Shown here one piece after another: positions 1 through 7,459 of a stretch of DNA of 45,774 bases. The first letter of the stretch is position 1. Each line of letters opens with the position of its first letter. The DNA is taken from NCBI GenBank assembly GCA_902490405.1, contig CABUDS010000017.1, positions 1-45,774 on the forward strand, in the 5' to 3' direction. The notes under the pieces are model-generated. The model was not told where the DNA came from. It saw nothing but the letters and a program-made list of their open reading frames with translations, and ran no database searches. The position numbers and the translations under genes are program-made. This DNA is from an uncultured Collinsella sp. (GTDB lineage: Bacteria; Actinomycetota; Coriobacteriia; Coriobacteriales; Coriobacteriaceae).

Positions 1-1020
1 TTGGGCCTGGTCGTTGCCTGCATTGTGCAAATCCTAGGCACCTGGCACCTAGGCTGGCCGCCCGTCCTGGTGCCGCACCCGCGCCTTCACATTAGCTATC
101 CTATGCTGGCCCTCTCCTTTACCGTCATCTTTGCGACCGGCGCTATCGACGACGTCTTCCAGCTCAAGCCCAAGCAAAAGCTAGCCGGACAGGTCCTCGC
201 CGCGCTTATCGCCTGTATCGGCGGCCTGCGGATCGGCGTCATCGTCAACCCGTTTGCCCCCGGCGAGATCATGCTCGGATGGCTCGCCTACCCCATCACC
301 GTGATCTATCTGGTGGCATTCACCAACATCATTAACCTCATCGACGGCCTCGACGGCTTGGCCACGGGCATCTGCGGCATCGCGTCGTTCACCATGTTTT
401 CGATGGCCGTTCTCTCGGGCCGCATCGACGCCGCCGCGCTCTCCATTGCGCTCTTTGGCGCTTGTCTGGCCTTTTTGCGCTACAACTTCAACCCCGCAAG
501 CATCTTCTTGGGCGACTCGGGGTCGTTGCTTCTGGGCTTTGCACTGGGCTCCATCTCGCTGCTCAACGTGAGCCGCACCGCCGCGCTCACCTCGCTTATC
601 ATCCCGCTCATCGTTGCCGGCGTGCCCATCATCGACACGTTTAGCGCCATCGTGCGCCGCAAGCGCGCCCACATTAGCATCGGGCAGGCCGACAAGGGCC
701 ACATCCACCACCGCCTGATCCAAGAGGGCTACAACCAAAAGCAGGCAGTGCTCCTCATCTACGCCTGGTGCATCATGCTTTCGGCCGGCGCCGCCGCGAT
801 TAACCAGGTCGAGGTGCCCATGCGCGTGCTCATCTTTACCGTACTCGCCATTGGCTCGGCGGCCTTTGCCAAGCACCTGCACCTGTTTGAGCCCGTGCTG
901 CGCCACCATTACAACAAGCGCACGCACGAGGACGAGCTCGTCACCCCCGACGATCCCGCCTTTAAGCAGGAGGAGCAGGCGGCAGAAGAACGCAGGGAGG
1001 AGCGCCACCACAGGCGCTAG
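1..1020 (+). CDS. Undecaprenyl-phosphate glycosylphosphotransferase, WecA/TagO type (5' end outside window)
   Basis: Integral membrane enzyme of the polyprenyl-phosphate N-acetylhexosamine-1-phosphate transferase family (MraY/WecA/TagO). It starts a cell-envelope polymer by moving a sugar-phosphate from UDP-sugar to undecaprenyl phosphate. Visible signatures are the Asp-rich NLIDGLDGLATG loop, FLGDSGSLLLGFALG, and the cytoplasmic HIHHRL motif, separated by hydrophobic segments. The C-terminus is a charged Glu/Arg/His-rich tail. The family usually has one to two more N-terminal helices than are seen here, so the gene begins upstream of the window and the TTG at base 1 is not its start. Family call is firm; the exact sugar (WecA versus TagO role) cannot be settled. 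Confidence 0.9.
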   Translation: MGLVVACIVQILGTWHLGWPPVLVPHPRLHISYPMLALSFTVIFATGAIDDVFQLKPKQKLAGQVLAALIACIGGLRIGVIVNPFAPGEIMLGWLAYPITVIYLVAFTNIINLIDGLDGLATGICGIASFTMFSMAVLSGRIDAAALSIALFGACLAFLRYNFNPASIFLGDSGSLLLGFALGSISLLNVSRTAALTSLIIPLIVAGVPIIDTFSAIVRRKRAHISIGQADKGHIHHRLIQEGYNQKQAVLLIYAWCIMLSAGAAAINQVEVPMRVLIFTVLAIGSAAFAKHLHLFEPVLRHHYNKRTHEDELVTPDDPAFKQEEQAAEERREERHHRR

Positions 1021-1181
1021 GGTAAGCTGCCGAGGATGCGCCCAGGCGCCGCCGGCCAAACGCGCAGCCACGCCGCGCCCATCGCACATGCCGCCGCTCT
1101 CCCGCCCCTCGCGTACTTACGCCCCGACCCTCCAATAAACGCGTTATCATCTTGACCCATGAACATACGTAAGGAGCAATC

Positions 1182-2231
1182 ATGCCAAACGAGAACAGCT
1201 ACGAAGTCGCGCTGCAAAAGAGCAACGCCATTCGCGAGGGCCTGGCCAAAACGCCCGAGAAGTTCACCATGCTCACCGGCGACCGCCCCACCGGCCGTCT
1301 GCACCTGGGTCACTACTTCGGCACCCTCAAGGGCCGTGTTGAGCTGCAGAACATGGGCGCCAAGACCAACGTGCTCATCGCCGACTACCAAGTCATCACT
1401 GACCGCGATACGACCGAGCACATCCAGGACAACGTGTACAACATGGTCATGGACTACCTTGCCTGCGGCATCGACCCCGACAAGACCATGATCTACGCGC
1501 ACTCCGCCGTACCCGCCGCAAACCAGCTCATGCTGCCGTTCCTGTCGCTGGTCTCCGAGGCCGAGCTGGCGCGCAACCCCACGGTCAAGGCCGAGATGGA
1601 GGCCTCGGGCCACGAGCTCACCGGCCTTCTGCTCACCTACCCGGTGCACCAGGCCTGCGACATCCTGTTCTGCAAGGGCAATGTGGTGCCCGTCGGTCGC
1701 GACCAGCTGCCGCACATCGAGCTCACCCGCACCATCGCCCGCCGCTTTAACAACCGTTACGGCAAGGTGTTCCCCGAGGTCGACGCGCTGCTGTCCGAGA
1801 CCCCGCTGCTGCCCGGCCTGGACGGGCGCAAGATGAGCAAGAGCTACGGCAACGCCATCAACATCTCGATGACCGCCGAGGAGACGGCCAAGCGCATCAA
1901 GAAGAGCCAGACCGACTCCGAGCGCATGATCACGTTCGATCCCGAGAATCGCCCCGGCGTGTCCGGCCTGCTTTCAACCGCCGCCATCTGCACCGGCCGT
2001 TCCGAGGTCGAGATTGCCGAGGAGATTGGCATGGGCGGCTCCGGCCAGCTCAAGAAGTACGTGACCGAGGCCGTCAACGAGTACTTCGCGCCGATCCGCG
2101 AGCGTCGTCAGCGCTATGAGAACGATCTGGACTATGTGAAGGACGTGCTGCACGAGGGCAACCGTCGCGCCAACGAGATTGCCGAGCAGACCCTGGCCGA
2201 GGTTCAGGACGCCATGGGCATGGTGTACTAG
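1182..2231 (+). CDS. trpS: Tryptophanyl-tRNA synthetase
   Basis: Cytoplasmic class Ic aminoacyl-tRNA synthetase that charges tRNA-Trp. The HIGH-like signature is in TGRLHLGHYFG (HLGH at residues 41-44) and the second ATP-binding loop is KMSKS near residue 217. At 349 aa it is normal for the family. The ATG follows an AAGGAG ribosome site in the sequence gtaaggagcaatc. It stands alone between the glycosyltransferase and a gap with two hairpins. I saw no T-box signature in its 160-bp upstream region. Confidence 0.97.
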   Translation: MPNENSYEVALQKSNAIREGLAKTPEKFTMLTGDRPTGRLHLGHYFGTLKGRVELQNMGAKTNVLIADYQVITDRDTTEHIQDNVYNMVMDYLACGIDPDKTMIYAHSAVPAANQLMLPFLSLVSEAELARNPTVKAEMEASGHELTGLLLTYPVHQACDILFCKGNVVPVGRDQLPHIELTRTIARRFNNRYGKVFPEVDALLSETPLLPGLDGRKMSKSYGNAINISMTAEETAKRIKKSQTDSERMITFDPENRPGVSGLLSTAAICTGRSEVEIAEEIGMGGSGQLKKYVTEAVNEYFAPIRERRQRYENDLDYVKDVLHEGNRRANEIAEQTLAEVQDAMGMVY

Positions 2232-2256
2232 GCAAAGCGCCTTCGCACAACATAGA

Positions 2257-2325
2257 CGGTGAGGCTGAATCCTCACCGAAACAGGAACAGGCCCGCTGGC
2301 AGATAGTTGCCAGCGGGCCTGTTCC
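2257..2325. terminator. Two tandem hairpins after trpS
   Basis: Hairpin 1 has 8-bp perfect arms CGGTGAGG/CCTCACCG (2257-2264 and 2271-2278) with a 6-nt loop. Hairpin 2 has 18-bp perfect arms (2284-2301 and 2308-2325) with a 6-nt loop. Neither is followed by a T-run on the plus strand, so intrinsic termination is likely but not textbook. The rest of the gap (2326 to 2510) shows no gene that I can support. Confidence 0.55.
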
Positions 2326-2510
2326 CGAAGTACACCGTTGAATCGCACAGAGGGGAGGAATGCGAATCAAACTCAACAGGGCAGGCTTTTTCATCGCCTA
2401 TTGCCTGCTCCGTTGCTGAAAACAATATAGTTCACCGTGGTTTACTTTCTAGCGTCAAACTATCCCAACACACCTTCTCCATAAGTTAGCCCAGGTAAAC
2501 CTGCAACGGG

Positions 2511-2549
2511 AAACCACCACAAAGGGGATAGGCACCTTTGTGGTGGTTT
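2511..2549. repeat. CCACCACAAAGG palindromic repeat, copy 1
   Basis: Perfect 15-bp arms AAACCACCACAAAGG (2511-2525) and its complement (2535-2549) around a 9-nt loop GGATAGGCA. First of five near-identical intergenic copies in the window. It lies just downstream of the minus-strand MGMT-like gene. Confidence 0.85.
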
Positions 2550-2566
2550 AAGCCACGGCAGAGCCG

Positions 2567-2887
2567 CTAGAGCCCTGCAGGCCAGCGACAGGCGGCCAAG
2601 TCGACGTGCATGTCGTCCTTAAACGCCACACCCTCCCCTAGCAAAAGCTCACGTTGAGCATCGGGACCGCCAAAAGCAAAACCATCGCATATGCGGCCAT
2701 CGGCAAACACCACGCGGTGACAGGGAATCTCGCCGGGACGCGGATTGCCATGCAGGGCATACCCCACGTACCGCGCACTTCGTGGGCGACCGGCAAGCAG
2801 CGCCACCTGACCATACGTGGCGACCATCCCCTCGGGAATCTGCTCGACCACCTCGTACACCCGCTCAAAAAAGCCCTCAGACGCCAT
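2567..2887 (-). CDS. MGMT-family DNA-repair protein, short form
   Basis: A 106-aa protein that consists only of the DNA-binding and active-site domain of O6-alkylguanine DNA methyltransferase. The helix-turn-helix region (VATYGQVALLAGRPRSARYVG) leads into PCHRV, which keeps the alkyl-acceptor cysteine. Alkyltransferase-like (ATL) proteins of similar size usually have Trp there. It may therefore still repair alkylated guanine, or act as a damage sensor that passes lesions to excision repair. The start at ATG 2887 is chosen because GGAAGGGAG precedes it and homology begins at FFERVYEVV; the open frame extends further upstream without a ribosome site. Palindromic repeats lie on both sides. Confidence 0.85.
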   Translation of the reverse strand: MASEGFFERVYEVVEQIPEGMVATYGQVALLAGRPRSARYVGYALHGNPRPGEIPCHRVVFADGRICDGFAFGGPDAQRELLLGEGVAFKDDMHVDLAACRWPAGL

Positions 2888-2916
2888 TGCTCGCTCCCTT
2901 CCACCCGGAATAGCAT

Positions 2917-2955
2917 AAACCACCACAAAGGTGCCTGTCCCCTTTGTGGTGGTTT
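2917..2955. repeat. CCACCACAAAGG palindromic repeat, copy 2
   Basis: Perfect 15-bp arms (2917-2931 and 2941-2955) with loop TGCCTGTCC, the reverse complement of the loop in copy 3, so this copy is inverted. It sits between the degV stop and the MGMT-like start. Confidence 0.85.
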
Positions 2956-2966
2956 TGGCAGGTGGG

Positions 2967-3821
2967 CTAGTTAACGGGCTGGAAGAAGGCTACGGCTACG
3001 GCGCCGGGGCCTACATGGGTGCCGATGGTGGCGCCGATGGTGTGAACGGGCAGTTCGCCCTCGGTGTGGCCAGCCCACAGTGCCGCGCTGTCCTCGATAT
3101 ACTTCTTGAGCACCGCATCCGAAAGGCCCGTATAGCCGAGCGCCAGCGGCATGGAAAAGTCGATGCCGCCCGCCTTTTCGACCTTCTGGTTGAGCAGGTT
3201 ACGTCCGTTCTTGGAACCGCGCGCCTTGCCCAGCTGCACGATCAGACCGTCCTCGGCAGCCACCACGGGCTTTACGTTGAGCAGCGTACCCACGGCACCG
3301 GCCGCAGCAGACAGGCGACCGCCGCGCACCAGGTACTCCAACGTCTCGAGCAGGCCGATGACGACCACGCGGTCGCGCACGGCCTCGACAGCCGCCGCAA
3401 CCTGAGCCGCGCCCTGGCCCTCGTCCACCAGGCGCAGCGCATACTCGACCAGCACGCGCTCGCCCAAGGTCACGTTATTGCTGTCCACGACGAACATGTC
3501 GCCGCCCGGCGCCTCGGCAAGTGCCGTACGAGCACTCTGGTTGGTGCCCGAGAGTTTGGCTCCCACGGTAATAATCACGGCCTCATCGCCGGCCTCACGC
3601 GCTTCGGCAATCGCCTGCGAAAAGGCGTACGGGTTGACCTGACCGGTCTTGGGCAGCTCATCGCGCTCCACAAGCATCTCGTAAAAGCGCTGGTGATCGA
3701 TGTCGACGCCATCCATATACACATCGGTGCCAAAGGTGACGGACAGCGGCAGAACACGCAGAGCGGGGTGCTCCGCCGGCGACATATCGCTTGCGGAATC
3801 GGTAATAATGCGGACGGACAT
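2967..3821 (-). CDS. DegV family fatty-acid-binding protein
   Basis: Matches the DegV family (FakB type), which binds fatty acids and, with a FakA kinase, phosphorylates them for phospholipid synthesis. The N-terminal IITDSASDM motif and the central GTNQSART segment (part of the lipid-contacting region in the family) are present. At 284 aa it is normal length. ATG 3821 is chosen over upstream in-frame codons because AAGAAAGGA lies 6-7 nt before it and family homology begins at SVRIITDS. No fakA gene is in the window, so the partner is unknown. Confidence 0.92.
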   Translation of the reverse strand: MSVRIITDSASDMSPAEHPALRVLPLSVTFGTDVYMDGVDIDHQRFYEMLVERDELPKTGQVNPYAFSQAIAEAREAGDEAVIITVGAKLSGTNQSARTALAEAPGGDMFVVDSNNVTLGERVLVEYALRLVDEGQGAAQVAAAVEAVRDRVVVIGLLETLEYLVRGGRLSAAAGAVGTLLNVKPVVAAEDGLIVQLGKARGSKNGRNLLNQKVEKAGGIDFSMPLALGYTGLSDAVLKKYIEDSAALWAGHTEGELPVHTIGATIGTHVGPGAVAVAFFQPVN

Positions 3822-3940
3822 AACGAATCCTTTCTTGCGCAGGTCTCGCGCAGGGAATTTTGACAGCAATGTCCCGGCACGGCGTACGCGCTCAAACGGG
3901 ACGATGCAGTTCTTGGCTGAAAGCTAGCGCCAGCGCGGCC

Positions 3941-4390
3941 CTAGATCTCGCGCAGGGTGTTGAGGATCGTGCGCAGCGATGCATACATCTGCTCGCGCTG
4001 CTCCACGCCCATGGCCTTGCCGGTGGTATCGAGCACCTCGCGAATGATGCGATCGGCCTCGCTCATGCTCTCGCCGCCCAGGGCAGTCAGGCGCACCGGA
4101 GCACGATACTTGACGGCCGCATCACCCGAGTCGTCAACCTCGACGTAGCCGCCCTCCTCCAGATGTGCCAGTGTGCGCGAAACGGCGGCACGGGTAACGC
4201 CGGCCATGCGGGCGAGGTCGGCGCCAGTCAGGCCGTCCTTGCTGCGCTCAAGATAGTACAGGCACATAACGTCGGAGCCCTTGAGGCCCAGCCTTGCGCC
4301 TTCGGACGTCTTGATACGCTGAATCTCCTTGTAGAGGCCGCTGATCAGTCCGACAAAGTCCTCAAAACGTGTCTCGTCGTTCTGCTGCAT
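3941..4390 (-). CDS. MarR family transcriptional regulator
   Basis: A 149-aa winged helix-turn-helix protein of the MarR type. The recognition region DLARMAGVTRAAVSRTLAHLEEGGYVEV (residues ~58-85) and the wing after it are clear, and flanking helices would form the dimer interface. It lies upstream of degV on the same strand with a ~120-bp gap, so the two may be related in regulation. The ligand and target are unknown. Confidence 0.9.
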   Translation of the reverse strand: MQQNDETRFEDFVGLISGLYKEIQRIKTSEGARLGLKGSDVMCLYYLERSKDGLTGADLARMAGVTRAAVSRTLAHLEEGGYVEVDDSGDAAVKYRAPVRLTALGGESMSEADRIIREVLDTTGKAMGVEQREQMYASLRTILNTLREI

Positions 4391-4494
4391 GGTGACGACC
4401 GCCTTTCGCTTACATGATGCTAACGGGTAAACATCTTAGCCGCACAAGGCAACACCCGTACCCAAATATCCCATTTGTTAACCCATCAACATAA

Positions 4495-4533
4495 AAACCA
4501 CCACAAAGGGGACAGGCACCTTTGTGGTGGTTT
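4495..4533. repeat. CCACCACAAAGG palindromic repeat, copy 3
   Basis: Perfect 15-bp arms (4495-4509 and 4519-4533) around loop GGACAGGCA. It lies between the B3/4-domain gene stop and the marR-type gene. Confidence 0.85.
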
Positions 4534-4562
4534 GGGGCATCGAGTTTGATCCGCAGACTTCG

Positions 4563-5282
4563 CTACAGCCCCACGCAAGGATTGTCGCGGGTCACAAGCG
4601 TTTTAACGACAACCGTCGCTCCCAGATAGCGCTCGAGCAGCTCGGCTAAGCGATCGATCGCGGCCTGGCAATCCCCCATCCGCTCGGGCTCCACGCACTC
4701 AATCGCCAGGAAAGCATCGGCCGAATCATCGGACAACGCCGTTCGAACGCCATCGCGCCAGTTCCAGCAGCGGCATACGGCGCCCGCATCATCGATGTAG
4801 GCGAGCTCGCCGGGCAGCGTCGGGTCATCTGTCTCCTCGCCAAGCGGCAGAAATGAATCGCCACCGTCGGTCACCTTCAGGCAAAGGTCTCCCTCAATCG
4901 CGTGCAAATCCTCGCCGCCTACGGGCAGCGCGTAGGACAGCGACACCGTGTTGTAGATGTCCACCGCGGGCGTAATGTGGCCCACCGGCTTTCCTTTGAG
5001 CACGCGCTTGAGCAGGTTCTCAATTGAGCAACGCGCGCCCTTCTTGGTCTTGAATAGGCGATATGCCTCGCGCCATGCCTTAACCGGCGCATTCTCGCTG
5101 ATGGTATCACTCGTCAGGTGACGCTCCGCATCGATATTGGCGCGGTCGAGCAACGCGGCAATCGCATCAACGTCCTCTTGAGGAATCTGAGCCGCGGGCT
5201 TCATGCCCTTTACGACCACAACACCGACAGCCGCCTGCGGAAATAGCTCCCAAAACGAATCCTCGGCAACGAAACTCTTCAT
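4563..5282 (-). CDS. B3/4 domain protein (tRNA-editing-like)
   Basis: A 239-aa stand-alone relative of the B3/B4 domain of bacterial phenylalanyl-tRNA synthetase beta chain, the module that removes mischarged amino acids. The core is the stretch with NLLKRVLKGK, then VDIYNTVSLSYALPVGGEDL, then ELAYIDDAGAVCRCWNWRDG, as in other free-standing B3/4 proteins. What it edits, if anything, is not established. The start is ATG 5282, preceded by GAAGGGAGAG; the upstream in-frame start at 5297 lacks spacing to a ribosome site. Its leader carries a strong hairpin (see next entry). Confidence 0.82.
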   Translation of the reverse strand: MKSFVAEDSFWELFPQAAVGVVVVKGMKPAAQIPQEDVDAIAALLDRANIDAERHLTSDTISENAPVKAWREAYRLFKTKKGARCSIENLLKRVLKGKPVGHITPAVDIYNTVSLSYALPVGGEDLHAIEGDLCLKVTDGGDSFLPLGEETDDPTLPGELAYIDDAGAVCRCWNWRDGVRTALSDDSADAFLAIECVEPERMGDCQAAIDRLAELLERYLGATVVVKTLVTRDNPCVGL

Positions 5283-5322
5283 GTGCTCTCCCTTCATAGC
5301 ATGCGCCCGAGCCCGGGTGCCT

Positions 5323-5455
5323 AAACAAAAAGCGCCCTTACGACGGCCACCTTCAAAGTCCTACGGTGCCGCCACAAGAGCGCTTACGCTGCCCCCATCC
5401 GGAGAAGGGGGCGATATGTCAGGCGTATTGTAACCCGAGTCATTCGCGCGAGTAA
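5323..5455 (-). promoter_or_regulatory. Leader with promoter-like boxes, GC hairpin and terminator hairpin
   Basis: Reading the minus strand, TTACTC (5455-5450) and TACAAT (5432-5427) are 17 bp apart and could be a promoter. Downstream are a GCCCCC/GGGGGC hairpin (5412-5391), then a ~20-bp stem with several G-U pairs (5384-5365 with 5351-5331) followed at once by TTTTTGTTT (5331-5323). The second hairpin is an intrinsic terminator 40 nt before the B3/4 gene start. It may end pckA read-through, or it may attenuate the B3/4 gene. Sequence alone does not decide. Confidence 0.6.
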
Positions 5456-5495
5456 AACCACCACAAAGGTGCCCTGTCCCCTTTATGGTGGTTTT
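5454..5495. repeat. CCACCACAAAGG palindromic repeat, copy 4
   Basis: 16-bp arms (5454-5469 and 5480-5495) with one mismatch (CTTTATGG in place of CTTTGTGG) and a 10-nt loop. It lies just past the pckA stop codon and touches the -35-like box of the next gene. Confidence 0.8.
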
Positions 5496-5510
5496 GGGTC
5501 TGAGGCGACG

Positions 5511-7181
5511 CTAGTGGCGAAGTCCCAGCAGGCCGTGGCCGCGATGACGGGCGTCGGCGTGCACCTGAGCGTGCGGACCGGCGGCCTTGACGGATTCGGG
5601 CAGGTGCGAGTACTTCTTCTCGAAGTTCTCCTCGAACATCACGGCCAAGTTGTGCGCGGCCTCGTCGTAGCGAGCGGTGCTCTGCCAATACTGGCGCGGC
5701 ACCAGGATGCCGTCGGGTACGCCGTGGCACGTGGTGGGAATGTCGACGTTAAAGATGTCGTCGTGCACGAACTCGCTGTCCTCGATGGTACCGTCGAGGG
5801 CGCGGGCCACCAGGGCGCGCGTGTAGGCAAGCTCGATGCGATGACCCACGCCGTAGCCGCCGCCGATCCAGCCGGTGTTGACCAGGTACACACGCGTGCG
5901 GCCGTCGGCGATGCGCTCACCGAGCATCTTGGCATAGACCATGGGGTCGAGCGGCATAAACGGCTCGCCAAACAGCGAAGAGAACGTGGGCGTGGGCTCG
6001 GTGACGCCGACCTCGGTGCCGGGGATCTTGGCCGTAAAGCCCGTCACAAAGTGATACATGGCGGCGTCGGCCGTCAGGCGCGAGATGGGCGGCAGCACGC
6101 CAAAGGCATCGCAGGTCAGGAAGAGCACGACGCTTGGAGTGGTGCCCATGCCCTTGGTCCACGCGTTGGGAATGTGCTCCACAGGGTATGCCACGCGCGT
6201 GTTGTGCGTGATCGAGATGTCGTCGTAGTTGGGCTTGCGGTTCTCGTCGAGCACCACGTTTTCGCAGATCGCGCCAAAGCGGACAGCGTTGAAGATCTCG
6301 GGCTCGTGGAACGCGTCCAGGCCCTCGCATTTGGCGTAGCAGCCACCTTCGATGTTGAAGATGCCCATGTCGGACCAACCGTGCTCGTCGTCGCCGATCA
6401 GCAGCCGCGTGGGGTTGGCCGAAAGCGTGGTCTTGCCCGTGCCCGAAAGGCCAAAGAACACGGCGGTCTCGTGCGTGACGGGATCCATGCTGGCCGAGCA
6501 GTGCATGGGTAGCACGTCGTCCTCGACGGGCAGCAGGTAATTCATGACGCTGAAGATGGACTTTTTGATTTCGCCGGAGTAACCGGTGCCGGCAACCAAA
6601 ATCACGCGCTCCTGGAAGTTGATGACCACGGCGGCGCTGGAGTTGAGGCCCTTAATGGCGGGATCGCACTGGTAGCCGGGAGCGGCGAGCACGCAGAAGT
6701 CCGGCTCGCCGGTGCGTGCGATTTCACGGGCAAGCGGGCGGGCGAGCATCTGCTTAATAAAGAGTGCCTGGCTGGCACGCTCGCAGGCAACGAGCAGTCG
6801 ACGCGTGTGGTTGCGGTCGGCGCCGGCCATGCCGCGGGTGACGAACACATCGCGCTCGTTGAGGTAGTTGACGATACCGGCCTTGATGGTCTCGTAGCTC
6901 TCGATCGAAAGCGGTCGGTTGACGGCGCCCCAGGCGATCTTGTCGTGCACGTCGGGCGTGTCGACGATAAAGCGGTCGTTGGGCGAACGGCCGGTGCGCT
7001 CCCCCGTCTCGATCACGAGTGCGCCATTGGATGCCATGCGGCCTTCTTCGCGGCGGATGGCGTGCTCGACGAGCTCCGCGGCGGGTAGATCGACCAGCAG
7101 ACGGGGCTGATTCTCGGCGGGATCTTCGACCAGCGTAATACCAAAGTTGGACAGAACTTCTGCAGGGGTAACACCAGGCAT
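5511..7181 (-). CDS. pckA: Phosphoenolpyruvate carboxykinase (ATP)
   Basis: Cytoplasmic enzyme that interconverts oxaloacetate + ATP and phosphoenolpyruvate + CO2 + ADP; in fermenting anaerobes it often runs toward CO2 fixation. The P-loop FFGLSGTGKTTLS, upstream HCSAS, and TGERTGRSPNDRF show the ATP-dependent class rather than the GTP one. The 556-aa length is slightly longer than usual because of a His/Arg-rich C-terminal tail. Start ATG 7181 has a perfect AAAGGAGG site; the open frame upstream has none. Confidence 0.96.
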   Translation of the reverse strand: MPGVTPAEVLSNFGITLVEDPAENQPRLLVDLPAAELVEHAIRREEGRMASNGALVIETGERTGRSPNDRFIVDTPDVHDKIAWGAVNRPLSIESYETIKAGIVNYLNERDVFVTRGMAGADRNHTRRLLVACERASQALFIKQMLARPLAREIARTGEPDFCVLAAPGYQCDPAIKGLNSSAAVVINFQERVILVAGTGYSGEIKKSIFSVMNYLLPVEDDVLPMHCSASMDPVTHETAVFFGLSGTGKTTLSANPTRLLIGDDEHGWSDMGIFNIEGGCYAKCEGLDAFHEPEIFNAVRFGAICENVVLDENRKPNYDDISITHNTRVAYPVEHIPNAWTKGMGTTPSVVLFLTCDAFGVLPPISRLTADAAMYHFVTGFTAKIPGTEVGVTEPTPTFSSLFGEPFMPLDPMVYAKMLGERIADGRTRVYLVNTGWIGGGYGVGHRIELAYTRALVARALDGTIEDSEFVHDDIFNVDIPTTCHGVPDGILVPRQYWQSTARYDEAAHNLAVMFEENFEKKYSHLPESVKAAGPHAQVHADARHRGHGLLGLRH

Positions 7182-7321
7182 GGGGCCTCCTTTAAAAACG
7201 CGACACGTGGACGCGGCGCGCACTTTACTCACGTAAAGCCCGTTGTACCCGATATGCAAAAACGTTTTTGCGGCAAGGGCGGCAAGCCCGCCCAACGGTC
7301 AAAAATCGCAGGCAAGCGGCC

Positions 7322-7457
7322 TAGTCATTGGGGACGTTTTTAAACGACTAATCGTTGGGGACACTCTTGAACAGGCAACAACCAAGGAGCGTCCCCGGAT
7401 GCCGGCACTTAGGGACGTTCCCAAAGTGCCGGCACAAAAAGAGCGTCCCTAAGTGCC
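7322..7457. repeat. Composite inverted-repeat cluster between pckA and lldP
   Basis: Contains TGCCGGCACTT/AAGTGCCGGCA (7400-7410 and 7424-7434), and a 14-bp inverted pair GGCACTTAGGGACG/CGTCCCTAAGTGCC (7404-7417 and 7444-7457). Upstream are two GGGGAC-bearing units, one near TAGTCATTGGGGACG and one near ACTAATCGTTGGGGACA. This looks like a REP/BIME-type element. Part of the 7182-7459 gap; the remainder must hold the pckA promoter, which I could not place with confidence. Confidence 0.6.
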
Positions 7458-7459
7458 AA

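Noticed and set aside
2931..3863. Long plus-strand frame (310 codons) opposite degV
   Set aside because: Complement of a clear DegV gene; composition (His/Arg/Gly-rich) is that of an antisense shadow.
5331..5384. T-box riboswitch before the B3/4 gene (GGCGGCACCG looks close to the T-box core)
   Set aside because: The leader is too short for a specifier stem and the core does not match the expected order; kept only as terminator or attenuator.
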